64,000 nucleotides of DNA from Macropodus opercularis (lineage: Eukaryota; Chordata; Actinopteri; Anabantiformes; Osphronemidae). Where the stretch lies: positions 10,805,501-10,869,500 of the forward strand of contig CM061090.1 in assembly GCA_030770545.1 (NCBI GenBank), given 5' to 3'. Position 1 is the first letter of the stretch; each line of letters opens with the position of its first letter. Below, piece after piece: positions 12,790 through 26,900 of the stretch. Both the position numbers and the translations under genes were made by a program. Under the pieces are notes generated by a model. That model saw only the letters and a list, made by a program, of their open reading frames with translations. It made no database searches and was not told where the DNA came from.

Positions 12790-14937
12790 CTGCAGAGAAA
12801 AAGAGAGAGAAAAAACATGAAGTAAAAGTCATCTCGCACACAGCAAGACGTACGTTGAAAAAGCAGGTTTCACTAAGAAATGAAGGCAGGCCTGCATCAT
12901 CTCAAAGACGTGACCTTTAACGCAGGCCTGCTACAGCTGCAGTTCATAATGACATCAGGGCTTTTTTTATTTCCAAACGCACATCTGCACAGATTTAATT
13001 TCACCAAGTTAAGATTACCTCGTTGTGCCGACTGAGGAGAAATGTCAAACTCTGTTAAACTCCAGATGGGTCACAAAGCAGAAGAAGCAGGAGAAGGAAG
13101 AAGCAGCTAAATTCGCCGAACAATGAGATGATGAGCAGGATGTTAATAAAAGCTGAGATTCAAACACTTTGCCCAGACTGTGACGTGATGATCATGATCC
13201 CACCATGCACCACCCTCCGTAACGCACACGGTGTGAACACTGCGTAGCCGTTCAGTCACCTAGAGCATAGTGTAAAAAAGCACGTACACGCAGCATCATA
13301 GCCTTAGAGACTCCTGAAGAAATGTTGTTAACACTTCACATGAATCTCAGTGGAACACAGATGAAACTGTCATGTAGTGCAAATACCAAGAAAATGCTGA
13401 AGATTTCTTTTTTATTCCACTGGTTGTTGTTGACTAACTTTCATTTTACTTCAAATTCAGAAACAGCAAAAGCAAATACATTTTATATAAATGTATCTTC
13501 TTATTGACCTCACCACACTCAATGTGCCAGTCTTGTGCACTTTGCATCCCATTACTCTCTAATACATAGTTTTCAAGGCAAGAACAAATGTCAGGTGACA
13601 GAGTCAACTCAGTGAATCAGTTCATCAAGAGCCGGTGGGACTACCTCGTCCTCTGGCTGTTCAAGTCGTCATATTTCATCTTGGTGAGTATAATTTACTA
13701 ACATGCCGTTGTTACACGGCGCCTACGTACAGTAGCTGCAGGTTTGCATGATACATTCAGTACAACTGAGGCTAAAGGAAACAAAAGGTCAAACATTCAA
13801 AAATATAAAACTGTGTTGTGATGTTTCAGTGAATTCATAAATGACATTTGACAAATCAGTCTCAGAGACGGTTTTATCATTGGAGCTGCTTGTCCACTGA
13901 CCTGTCAAACTGTGCGTTAAGGTAAAGGCCATTACCTCTAACCAACCAACACAGAAAACAATAAGATATAATATAAGCTGCCAGCACATGTGAAGTCAAC
14001 TAACTACGATCGCCCAAGAGCTCAAGAAGTCCCTAAAAAATTGCTACTTTAATTTTCTCCTTGTCCAATTCAGCAGACTTTGGCACAATTAACTTCTAAC
14101 ACTTCCCTTTCATTGGTTTCAGAATGGTCTCCCTTACTAATTTGTATGAATCCCACAAAAATCTTGATGAATGGAGCTCTGGTGGACTAATGCACATCAA
14201 TTTGGCAGTTCTCTAGACAAATAAGTTTGGGAGGCCCGAGCAATAAATCGCTGCTTGCTACCGAGAGGGCAAGCATAAATATCCACTAAACGCATTTTAA
14301 TGACAGGCACACTCGAGGCGTAGTGACTGCCATTAAGTAAAGTCGTTAGGAAGTAAAGGAAACCAGCCCTCTACTTAATGAAGAGCTGAAGCTGGCAGAT
14401 GTTTTGAATTTACTTACCACTTTTACTGATAAATGTGTCACCGCAATTTGTATTTTTATGTCAAACCCCTGTGGTAATTGTTTAGGGAAAATCCCTTTTA
14501 TTGCCTTCTGCTACACCACAAATTTCCTTTTGGGTTTCGTTAAGACGCCCTGTGACCTACTGGCTGCAACTTTCCTCCGAAGGGAAACCATCTCTGGGCG
14601 TTTGTCTAAGAGCCTGACAAGCAGAAGAGCGCTGTAAATCTCTGCTGTGGCTGCAACACTTCTCCAGCCACTCCTCCTGGAGCAATGGATTCCTCCCCGC
14701 TTATTTTTAATTCAGTCAGCCGCACTAGAGCCACTGCATGCATGTAAAACGGCGGGGGGGCCTTGTGTCTGAAAAACACAGCCCAATGGCTCCCCCAGCT
14801 GGGAGGCGGAGGTAACTGCAAGCAGGGGAAACCAGAGAAGAGCGAAAGTGGAAAAAAATGCTCCTGAGAAGTGCTGAGCCGCTGAGAGGAAGTCAGATAA
14901 TATTTGGACTGGAACAGACTATTGAAAAGGGAAAAGG

Positions 14938-14973
<36 letters not shown>

Positions 14974-17900
14974 CAGAGCGGCATGGCAGGGAGGGGGGAG
15001 AGTGAGAGACGGGGCCCAGAGGGAAACGGGAAGACACAAAAAAGACGAGTGGGTGGTTGAGAGCACATGAAAGGAGAGAATTTGGAGAAAGAGAGATGTT
15101 ATGTTACAATGAAATCTGTGTGTGTGTATGTGTGCAAGAAGGCACGAGATCCTGCAGCCTCTGGTTTTCTGAATGGTTTTCATGTCTCTGAATGTGCACC
15201 TGTTTACCTGTGCGCCGTCATCAAACTGCATCTATACACAAGGGAAAAAACGGCCACACTCACGTTGGATTGCACGGAAGCGGGGGCCGAAGGAGGGCGA
15301 GGAGCCTGAACCCAAATCAGGAGAGTTGCGCCTCTTCTCCAGGCCTGGGGACGCCTGCACCGTAATTTTATGGATGAAATCTGCAACACACACACGCACG
15401 ACAGCGCAGATGTTTAGACCACCTGGACGGCACACAACAACCTGAATACACACGTCTGTTGCACATTGCAGTTACGTGCTTGAAAGGTTACTGTTTCAAA
15501 GATTTCAGAACATTTTTAGCTTCCTTAACAGCAGTGGAAACACCCAGACATGAACAAATCCAGTGTTGGAGAATATGTTTTCTGGAAACGTGTTTTAATT
15601 TTTATCCGACCTAGCCTGTAACTACTAGCGCTGGCTAACAGCGTGGTACTGTCAGCAGTAAGAGCTGCATAGTGGTGGCGGACTAGCACCTGACTGCTGC
15701 ATAGCTTTATGGGTAAACTAGTCGCGTACAGTAGGCCACTGCACTAGAAACACACAAAGTTCACTATGTGCATAAATTAAAAACATGACTCCCATCTAAG
15801 CTTAAGTGTTTTGACTCATTACACTCATTATAATATTTAGTTTTCCTCCAGATGAAAAACTAAGTAACAGCTACACTCCACCAAAGATAATAATAGTATT
15901 GGTAGGGAGCGTAAACAGAGTCAAGCTAATACAGCTACAAGGAGAACAACAACGCTGAAGGGACTTATACGGGGGAGATGAGTGAGGGAGGAACTAGGGA
16001 GGGAGAGAGATCGAGCAAGAAACGAGAGAGGCCAGCCAGCAGTGCATCCATGGACAGGAAGTGTTGAGGCGTGGTTGGCTCGCTCTCCCCTCTCATCAAC
16101 CCCCCCACTACCACCACATCACCGCCCTGCTGCTGCTGGGAAAGGCCTAACCACAACACACACACACGCACACACACAGAGTGCATTTACACATGCATGC
16201 TCAGCCCAAAATACACTGTGAAGCACACTGTATGTGAACTGCAGCTGGCTGGGTGACTTTATGACAGCAGAGGGTGCATAAGAAACAGCAAACAGCCGAG
16301 CACTGAGGGGAGGACGGGCAAAGACTGACTGGAGGTCTGTGCAAGCACTGAATGCTGCTGCAGGGGCTTTCACACATCAAGATGCTGGTGAAGTGTTGTC
16401 ACTTTAGGAAAGTTCTGTGACGAAAACATAAAGAAAATTTTTTAAAGCTGTTGCAATACAGCATCTGCAACAGCAATTTCAAGCCTCAAGGTACAGCCGT
16501 GATAGGAACTACCAGCTAACAAAAGGACAACTGCATCACAGAACTGTCTTCCTCACTTCCTCTTCTCTCCTTCTTTTACTGTTGTTGCTTCTTAAGCCAG
16601 TGATGGATCCGTCTATAAGCTGCAGACCCACACAGCTCAGTTATCTGATTCGTGGCAAAATAACTCAAACACACACACCTTGGGGCATGCTGATCTTCTC
16701 GCCGTTCTTGCTCTTGAGCTTGTGCTTCTTAAACGTGCCCTTCCTCTTCTTCACGTTGGGTTTCTCCTGGTTCTGGTTCTGGTTCAGGTGGAGGATGAGG
16801 AGGCTGAGCTCGCGCTCGAACACGTCCTGCTCCCATTGGGCCAGCTGCTGTTCGCGCTGCCGCAAGAACTCTTCGTGCGACTTCTGCTCCAGGGCGGCTC
16901 GCTTCAGCTCTTCCTCACGGCATCGCAGCTCCTGACGGGGTAGAAAATACACTGAGATGAAAGAGGTGAGGAGGCGTTTAATGTCATTGTATCAATGCTA
17001 AATTGTGCGACTGAGACGTGATGGTTCACAGTCTCCTCCTGGGTCACAGTGTGAAATGAGGCTGAAGAGGCTGATTGCGACGAAACCTTTCATCAGTATT
17101 AACAGCATTAATAGCAAGATTACTCACAACTGCTGTCTGACATTTTATTTGATGTTCCACAGATTAGTGTTTGATCTCAAGGTGTTGGCACAGCTGAAAA
17201 TGATGCAGCGTATGGGTCCCCTCCACAGATCTCAGAATAAATACTGAATAGATCAAATGAAGCCACATCCAAAAATCAAAATTAGCATTTCTATGATCTC
17301 TGTGGGGGTAAAAGTGCAGGAAGCACATCCATCTCAGTCACTTTTGTTCTGTAGTGACTCAGTCGTGTACCATTAAATCATCTGATGCCTGTTGAACTGA
17401 AAAGTTGATTTGATTTATTAAACAGATAAGAAAAATAACAAAGGAGGAAATGACTAATGACTTTACTCTCCAAACAGATTCGGTAATAGTTCAACAAAAC
17501 ATGAAATAAAACTGGGCCCGAGCTCCTATAATTCACCTTTTCTGCATAAATGATGCAAAACATAATAACAGCCACTTTATTAGGGACACCTGTCTCAGTC
17601 CAACTCAATCCATACACCAACAACAACTTGCAATTAAAGTAGAATTACAAGGTTAGAAATTCTCAGTTAAGGTGAAGCGAGGTGTTAATTCTACTATATG
17701 TTCATTATGGAGGTGACAGCACATGCTGGGTGCAACATTGGGCCACGCTTAGACAAAAAACTTTCCCAGAGCCCTGTATAGACGCACGGCTGGCTGGATG
17801 GAGTGCCTCTTACTTTCTCTTTTGCCCGGAGTTCATCAAACATGTCCTGGATCTCCAGTTTCCAGTCTTCCTGCAGGGAATGGAACGAGTCCTGCGGCAT

Positions 17901-20900
17901 CTCTTCCTTCACCTGCTGCTCGAGGGCCGTCAGCTGGGCCAGGATTGAGCTGAAACTGGGTCTGCGGTGGGGGTCCTGGTCCCAGCACTCTGCAACACGC
18001 CCAGCAGACAGTGAGCCAACAGGGGCCAAGCTAAAGCAGTTCAGTTACAAACGGGGTGCGCAACCTATTAGCCATAACTGTAATAGAAAAAAGGATGTAA
18101 CACGCTAAATGTTTGAATTACAAAGGAGGTTGTTTGGTTTGGGGCCACCGCTGTGTTCTAGTACAGTTTCACTTCTTGTAACAGTTTTCTTGAATCAAGA
18201 GGCCTGAAAGGAGGAAGTCGCTGCCTGACTCACTGTAATCGTCAACGTTGTGATCTGCATTAAAAAAATGCACCCTTCATTTCCTTTAACTCAAGTCAGA
18301 CTCCTCATGCAGATGTTGCTTCACTCATTACACATCATATTCAACGACGATCCTGCAGGGCTTCTAATTTTTATTTACCCATATTACAGGGCACTTGTGT
18401 GAGCACAATCCAGAGTCAAGCTGATTGCTTATTCAAAGTGTTTTGCTTAATTAACTTGCAGCAGGGGGTTTTGCATAATTTGTTGCAACACTTTGGGCAT
18501 TACAAGCAGATCAAAAACCTATCTGATAATTAATTCATCCTCTGAGGTGGCTATCAGTGGTTTTGTGCATTGATCTCTCTCCGTTTTGTTTTTTCCCCAA
18601 CACAACTGTAAAACAGAATGCGACGTGAAGGGAAGGGGACAAGTGGGATCACTGTGAGTCGTCTACTCTCTAATGTTGAGAAGAACAGCGCGACGGGCTG
18701 GTAGCACGTGAGACCGAGCTCAGGTGACATTTCTTTTTATCTTGAAACCGAGCAACGACAGAACACAAAAGGACACAAACATATTACGCAAGGTAGCTCC
18801 AGCACTTCCTCTCCACTGCCACGTTATTAACATACAGGAATCAGCTTTTTTACAAACTCAACCCAGCTTTGGGGAAATGGAAGAAAACATGCCGGGGAAT
18901 AGATGTCACGCAAGAGCACTCTCACACCACCGAGCAAGCAACTGCATCGCAACAGATATTGTTGCAATGCAGTCCTGTGCATACACGCATCCCACCTGCC
19001 ATGAGCTGAGCGAAGGGTTCGGGGCATGTGGAGGGGATGGGAAGGGTGAGTTTGTTGACAGCGACTCCGTAGGCGACAGCAAGTCCATCAATCCCCCTGT
19101 AGGGTGCCTCTCCAGTTAGCAGCTCCCACAGCAGAACACCATAGCTGGAGGTGAACAAAAACAGACAGCAAGGTGTAAGACACAGCATATGCAGTATACC
19201 AGAACACATTTAATGATTGAATCGAACCGCGGCGCTTCCATGTGAGCATATCTCACATCTCTAAGCTGTTAACACTGCTTTCCAGTAAAGGGCAGCGCTG
19301 ATTATCGTTTTTACTGTAAAACCACTTTGGTCAATCCTAAATTACAGACACTGGGATAATCCGTTAGCCCATGTGTTGCTTTGAGACCCTTTGGCTCATT
19401 GTTTGCTAATCAGATCTACAGGCTCGCTAAGGTCTACTTTCACCAAGACAGGTCAGAGGCTGGTTCAGAGCCAGCGCTGAATTAAGAGCCAGGAACATTG
19501 GCTCCAGAGTGGGACCAACAGCGGACCAGTCTAAAACCGTGGGCATACCGTTCGCTACTGTGAAAACACATTTGACAAGTCGTGTTTTTAAGCTTGCAAC
19601 ACTGTGACACTGTGCTTGGTCTTAACTATGCCACGAAAGTGAAGACAGATCCAGGTGTATACACTGACTTAATACTGGCAATCATTTGATGTTTCAGGCT
19701 TTAAAGAAAACACAACTCTACGCGGCGTCACCGTTGACATGCATCCCTGAATCTGGTCCTTTGGCAAAACAATTGCAAGTTTTAGGGAAGTCTAAAATTC
19801 TTCACAAAGTGAAATTAAAGCATCTTTGGAGGAACAGAACCAACTTACTGGAATTGAAACAAATGTATTGGCCAATACGTACGTTGTTAAACACAGAGCG
19901 ACGTTACAGTCGCATTTCAAGTGAAGCAGGTCAGACATGGAGTCAGGTAAAACACTACATAAAGCTCAGAGGAACTGAGGACACAGATGTTCTCTGTTGG
20001 TTCATCATTACAACTGGACTCTGACATTACGCACACATTTCACACACTGTTAATCTAACTGCAGAGCTTCGACACGTTGCACAGAATCTCAGGTTTACAT
20101 TTTTTTTGGAGCACAGTGTGTGACATAAACAGAGGACAGAATGACATTACAGAGCCGAGACACATTTAAGCAATGGAATATTTTTGCTTGACGATACTTG
20201 TGCTTACAAAGCAATGTGAACCCGTGCATGCAGAATTTGTACAAACACAAGTGCACAGGCACACACAGGCCTTCTGAGCCCACACAATGGGAGCAGCCCT
20301 GTGTCCTAAGAAGATGAAGCGTGGCGCAGGACTTGGATCTCCCATACTGTCAATTAGCCTTCGCCTAGACCTTAGTGAACGCGCTGCGGAGGATCGCTAA
20401 GTGGAGAGTGCAGGCCACAGACTTTTTTTATTTAGTTCTTTAATTACAACTTCCACACAGTGTGACTGTGCAGAAGCGCTGCTTGTCGGCTCGCCCCAAG
20501 GCAGTCGTCGGCTCTGCGTGGCGACTCTGGAGACGGATGAGGAAGGCTGGCAGAACAAAGATTACCCTTCATTTTCTGAGTAAAGCTGCCGCCTGTTACT
20601 CGCTCATGCTGCTGTTTTCTAGAGCCTAGATGCACTGACTGCGCTTCACCTTAACTGAGCGAGATGGTCCTGACCCATTAGAAAGCCAAGTATTACGCAC
20701 AGTTAAAAAGAATCAACTGGTTTGTGATCAGCTCTTCATGCGTCTACAAACATTAAAGAACAAATCAAATAGTCAAATAGTGAAACCCCAGCAACACAAA
20801 TATTTGCTACTGCTTTCATAAATTCTTTATTTCGATATTCTATTACAATAACAATGCTCTCAACAAATACGCCAACCATAACTAAGGGACTCTTCTCTTT

Positions 20901-20943
20901 CTGCATAGATGAAGCCAACACACTCAGATATGTCCATGCATGT

Positions 20944-20995
<52 letters not shown>

Positions 20996-23900
20996 TTCTC
21001 ACATAAAGGGCTGTGGTTAGGTCTGGTGTGTGGCCTCCTTCTTGTCTATACTGGAGACAATGGGACAGTGTGCAGCACACATGTCCCACAACAAAGCACA
21101 GAGCAGCTCTTTGAAGAGACTCCATCACATGGCTGCGGCAGCCTTGGTGCAATCCATCACTCTGTCCCTCCATCCCCTCATCACTGTCTCCCACTGTCAC
21201 CTCTACGCACTTTCACCCTTTCCCCACTAAGGCGTTGTCTGTCACACAGAAAAACACGCAAGCCCTCACCTCCAGACATCGCTGCCCTTCGAGAAGGTGG
21301 AGGACTTAATGACCTCGGGGGCCATCCAGGCGTAGGTGCCTGCAGTGCTCATCTTGGTGGTCTTGTGCCACTCCCTTGCCAGGCCGAAGTCGGTGATCTT
21401 CAGCGTCAAACCCTCCATACATTCGTTCTCTATGGGCTGTGCCAGGAGGACTAGAGGGAGGAAGAGAGTAATGGTTAGGTAGTACAGTGAAAAGTGCTCA
21501 GCATTTAAAGATATGCACCACTGTGGGATGACACAGACAAAAAAAGAAGGTTCGGCACATATTCATACAGTCACAATTTTCTTTCTCACTTCCTCTGTTG
21601 GTTTTCAGCAGACACATATCGCATATCACATGATCCACTTCACTTAATCAGATTAATCACAGTAAATATATGAATCTCCGCGCCTCTTCAAAGGTGCCAC
21701 CGTGCCATGAACGACTGGGAGCACGGCCAGACTGCGATGCCTCCACCCTCAGCTCCAGTCCTCAGCAAACTGGCTCAACGTGTTACGTCGAACAGAAACG
21801 AGGCACCATTGTAAATAAAAGCGATAGCAGCTGTTGTGTATCAACACACTGCTGCTTTTCTTGGAAAGTGCTCCACTTCTTATTTATTGCTTTGTCTCAG
21901 CCTCTCTTTTCTCACGGCTTCTTCCATGGCTTTAATTGCTGTGTTGTGAAAGCCAAAGCAAACCTTTCCTCTTGCTTTAGCTTCAGCCTAAACGCTTTCG
22001 TAGAACTACTAAAACCACTATTTGATCTAGTAGACATGCAAGTATTTCATTATTATTATTATTATATATATTTTAATGTACTTTATACATACACCGCTGT
22101 GACACATACCATGACCATGTGATTAGCCACAACATTGTTAAAGTCTTTCTGAATGCACCACCATAGACAGTGGTTGTAACAGCAGACGGTGGTTACAGTA
22201 AGATGATTAGATGAAGGCCTCATCTTTATTTGAATGAACTAAAACCACCCCCATGTGCTGAAGGTAAGTACTTTTATCTTGCATCCCTTATGGAAAACCA
22301 CCCATGCTGCACCTGCATGAAGGCCCTGATTGCATCCTCCTAGCATGTGATACTGTAATAATGGCTTGTGGACAAATGCACACAGCGCTAGGTCTACCTG
22401 CTCGTTACCTGAAAGGAGTTTAAAATAGGATGTTATCTTGTAAAGCATGGCATAATCTGACCTATACCTTATGTGCAGACCACCATCGTGTGGCTGCTGA
22501 AATATATAGGCGTAGTCGAAGCCGAGTCCTTGTGGCCAGTTTGTTTATAAAATACTAAAACGCACTATTGAAGAGTTGTACCGAAATCAAAATGCAAACA
22601 CGTCCAACTCTGCACCACCTCTGCATCTACAGATCACAATGAATCATTACATATTGATAGATGTACATGTAGACATTTGATAAGATTTGAATTCTGATCT
22701 ACATGTAACCGTTGGCAGGAGCCCATCTAAAGTGTGGCCGCCCTCCCAATGTAGGGTTTGAATGTGGGATTTTTGGGGAAATACCACTGATAACAATAGG
22801 AAAAACCAAGAGCAAAGGACAAAGTGCAGCGAAAGGCAGATCGGCTAGTTGAGACTTTTGAAATTCAAAATCTGCTGAAAATGGTGGCGCTTGCCCGTCA
22901 ACATATTTGAGATTTGCTTTTTCATTAAAACGGCACCGCAGCAAGCAGAAGCAGGAAACAGTAAAAAGCGGAAATGGCAGAATGATTCCTTATTGGTAGA
23001 GCTGGTCTAGATGTAACAGATCTGCAAACATTTATGTAAATACAGAAATCTCACATCAGCTAGGAGCACACTTAACTATAATAGCCCATAAGTAAATGCG
23101 TTGCGGTGACTGGCAGGGTTATGAAACTTGCTGGCTTGCTGGGCGAGTTTCTATGAAAACAGACTATATTGCAAGGATGTCGGTTGCTGCGGTGTGACTC
23201 TATCACATGTCTCAGTATGATCGCGTACCCGTGCCATTCTTCCCCTTTGCTGCCAGGCTGGGCATCGCACAGGACAAGGCTGGCCGTCAAACACAGGGAG
23301 GAGAAGCAGCAAAGAATTTGACTTATTATAGGGAAGTAGAACTGCTGCTATTTGCAGCCACTTTCCGACTTTTGGGCTCTTTTCCTTTTTTTTCTTCTTT
23401 AGACTGTTTTCCGCAGAAAAGCCGTATTTCCCCTTCATTTTTAACCACACAAAAATGAATTTTATCTCTTTCCACACACACTATTCCTCCTCTTTCGCGC
23501 TTTGTTGTCCTTCTTTGTCTCCTCTCTTGCTCTCAGACATCCTGTGCTGTGCCTCGTAGCCCAGAGGCAGCGAGTTTGACGTCACAAAGGAATGCATCAC
23601 AAGAGATTGTGTTGTCTGCTCTCCGTGTGTGAGAATATTGAGGATAGGAGAGCTGCTTTCATACTGTACTTGCAAACATTTCTGCTCCCTGTCCAGCTAA
23701 AACCAAACGACGGCAATGAACCCATCCCCCGTTCGGTCTCTATAATAATGACGAGTGCAAAGCAAAAACCCTTTTTTTCTATTACAAACTTTCACATTGA
23801 CTTCAGCTCCAAGTAAAAGGCACAAATGATAAAACGGCAAAATCGTCCAGCCGTCGAAACCACTGCAGTTAAGGGACAAAGGGATCAGCTCATTTAACCT

Positions 23901-26900
23901 TTATGCACAAAACCAATTTTTGTCTATTCTGTGGCTGAGTCATTGTTTCTGTCAGTTCCAGAGGCCCCTCAGGGAGCGGTGGGAGTGGCGGTATTTACTG
24001 CAACAGGCCCTGATCCCTTGCTCCACTTCTTTTGTCCGCCTGCCAGTTAGCGTCTGGTAAAAACAAGCCCTCATCAGTCACCCCCACTTCCATGCAGGCG
24101 CTCACCGGTTGAGCTGTGACCCCACTTCCAGGAAGTGACGCTGGTTTCAACCAATTAGCCCCTAATGGCAGACCCATCGTTGTAAAAGGAAGAAAAAAGT
24201 ATGAAGGCGCAGAGTTTGTCACTCCCACCTGCTGTTCGCTGCGCACAATAAGCACTGAACTATTTTAGGAAGTGAAGGTTAAGAGGGGTCACGTGGCCCC
24301 AGACAGAGACAGACGAGAGGGAAGTGGAGATGTTGTGGTAAAGCAGGCAGAAGCGACAGAAAAAGGGAGAGAGAGGTGCTGTGTCGATCGCTATCATTTG
24401 ATTGAGTGAGACCAGGCACAGCTAAAACGGGCTGCCTGGGCCTAGAAAGCAGAATTATAGATAATGATGCGCGCGCACACGCACACAAAGCAGCCATTCT
24501 ACATCGGCAAACAGACACTTAACTCACATTCTACGTCCAATTCACCAGGCAGCACAAAAGAAGGAAATGATGTGAAATCTCTGCAGAGTCACAGACACAG
24601 CTTAAGGACACCCTTCCACACCATGTACCTGCTGAACCAAGCTACATTATCATGTATAGCTCCACGTGTGTCATCACAAACTTCCTTCTGCCAGTTCTAG
24701 CGTCATATATCCCAACTGAAGCAAGCACATTCATTTAGCACAACATTCAACCACGACCATGATGGGTTCTAATCTAGAGTATAAGCACATTGTGGAAGAC
24801 TTGTGCACCGTTTCTTTCCCCAGCGTCTGGAGAAGGCTGTTACACAGAGTGTGAACCACACAGAGACAAATTTATTAGTTTAAATATACCAATACGCAGC
24901 ATGATTGAATGCACAGCAATGCCGCAGACGACCTACCTGTACACACTCCCATGCGTGCATGCACACAGGGCTTCACAAAGTCCATCTTCATGCAACCCAG
25001 CAAAGAAAACACACACAGAAACCACACAAGTAATAAAAGCATTTTAGCAGCCTCAGCAAACACACGCACCACATTCTTCTTCAACTTCCTGAGCCGAGGC
25101 AGAGTGCATCCACAGTTCAGGCCTGTTCAGCTATTCCTCCATACACCACCGCCATCACGCTGACAACAACAGCCGCATTAGTCAGCTGCTTACTGGGCGG
25201 CATGTGGCAACAGACTGTGTCCAAATCAGCCATTGACCCAGATAACGTTAAGTCTGTTGCTGACATCTTCAAAACTGGACTGAAAACTTGAAATAAGCGA
25301 ACTGAGATTTGGGCAGGATTATTTCAGGATAGAGTAAAAGGAATCATGGGGGGAAAACACACACACACCTATTGATGGATGTGGGCTAGAAGCAATTATC
25401 TTAAGGGTTACTACACAAAAGATTTGTTAGTGGGGTTTTTTTTTAATCTATCATCGTATGTTATCTTCCACCTGGTATCACTGAGGAGGTGTGTTAAGAA
25501 AACACAGCAAGAAAACCAGCTCACCCTCAAAAAAACGTCACGACTAGATCAGTCTTGTCCAGATGCAACACGTTCCTGATAGAGCAAGCAAATCAACAAC
25601 GCCGCATCAAAACACTATTGACAGGTCTCCATGGTAACAGGACTCTGTTTGCCATTGTTTGTTGTTCAGCAACAAGAATTTGTCAGTAGCAAGCATGAGT
25701 CCTACCAGTGGCAGCCTAGACACGTGTTTGGTGCTGGGACTGACTCAACGCAGAAACATTAGCGTGGTGAGGATCCCAGTGTCAGGGCTTTTGAATGGGA
25801 TGTCCCAAAGCTGCAAAGCCTATGACATAACAAAAGCATGTACTGAAAATATCACTGGTGTTGTTCACGGTGCGTCTCTGTAAACCACATCCTGAAATTG
25901 GACCGTTACATGTCAAAAGAACAGGTATGAAACCCAAGCTGCCATATAATATTCACATTTCAACAGCTATGGTGCGTTTTTCATTACATGGTGTGTTTGG
26001 TGGAGATTTTGCCTGACGACCTGGGTCTTATGTCCAGCGTTGTTGCATCATGTCCAGGTGTGATCCACTAGCATAAGCATTTCTTGCATGGCTTCAATAA
26101 AGAATCGATCGATCAAGGGTTACTTTGGATTTGGATGGACTTTACTGATTAAAATTTGCATTTGGATCTGAAAAACTGTAGTAAAACTTATTCAGATTCT
26201 TGTGATGCAGCAGTTATCCTCATCCATAAAACTCTTTTAAAGTCATAAACTCTCTTTTAAAGTCTACACCTAAGGCTCAAGGGGAAATGAGCCTCCAGAA
26301 ACTCAACTACTGGATAAGCAATGATTATTACACGTATATATAATATAACCAGTAACTCACGCTGATGAAAGACGCTTCATTCCAAGTCTGTTGTTTTTTA
26401 AGCAATGCCAGAAATGCCAACGGGACTGTTCAAGGACAGCGAGGACGTGTAGCTTGTGCTAAACATACAGGTTGTGATAGAACCTTTCAGTTCTCCAACC
26501 ATCCAACCCTGTCACAATAACATGAGAGATGCAACAGTCCAGCTCAGAGACACTCGCTGCCTCTTCACTCTGCACCTCCTTTAATTACATTTGCTCTATA
26601 ATTCAGTGCTGGGGCTACACGTCCATCTCTCACCACGTTTCTCTTTCCATGCTGGATTTCTTGATTGCACTGATATATATTTTTAGCTCATGTGAGTTAA
26701 ACTGTTCCACTGTGTCAAAATCTAGAAAAATTCCTGGATTTGATAGAATCAGAAAAACGTTGCATATTAGTTAAGACAAAAAAAGGTCAACACTGGCTTT
26801 TAAATATGAACGTCAAGCAAACGTGCAAATCTCCTCCATGGTCAGTCTACCTTCCTCTCGCTCCCCCCCTCCCTCCCATGCACCCGTAGGCGATGGATGA

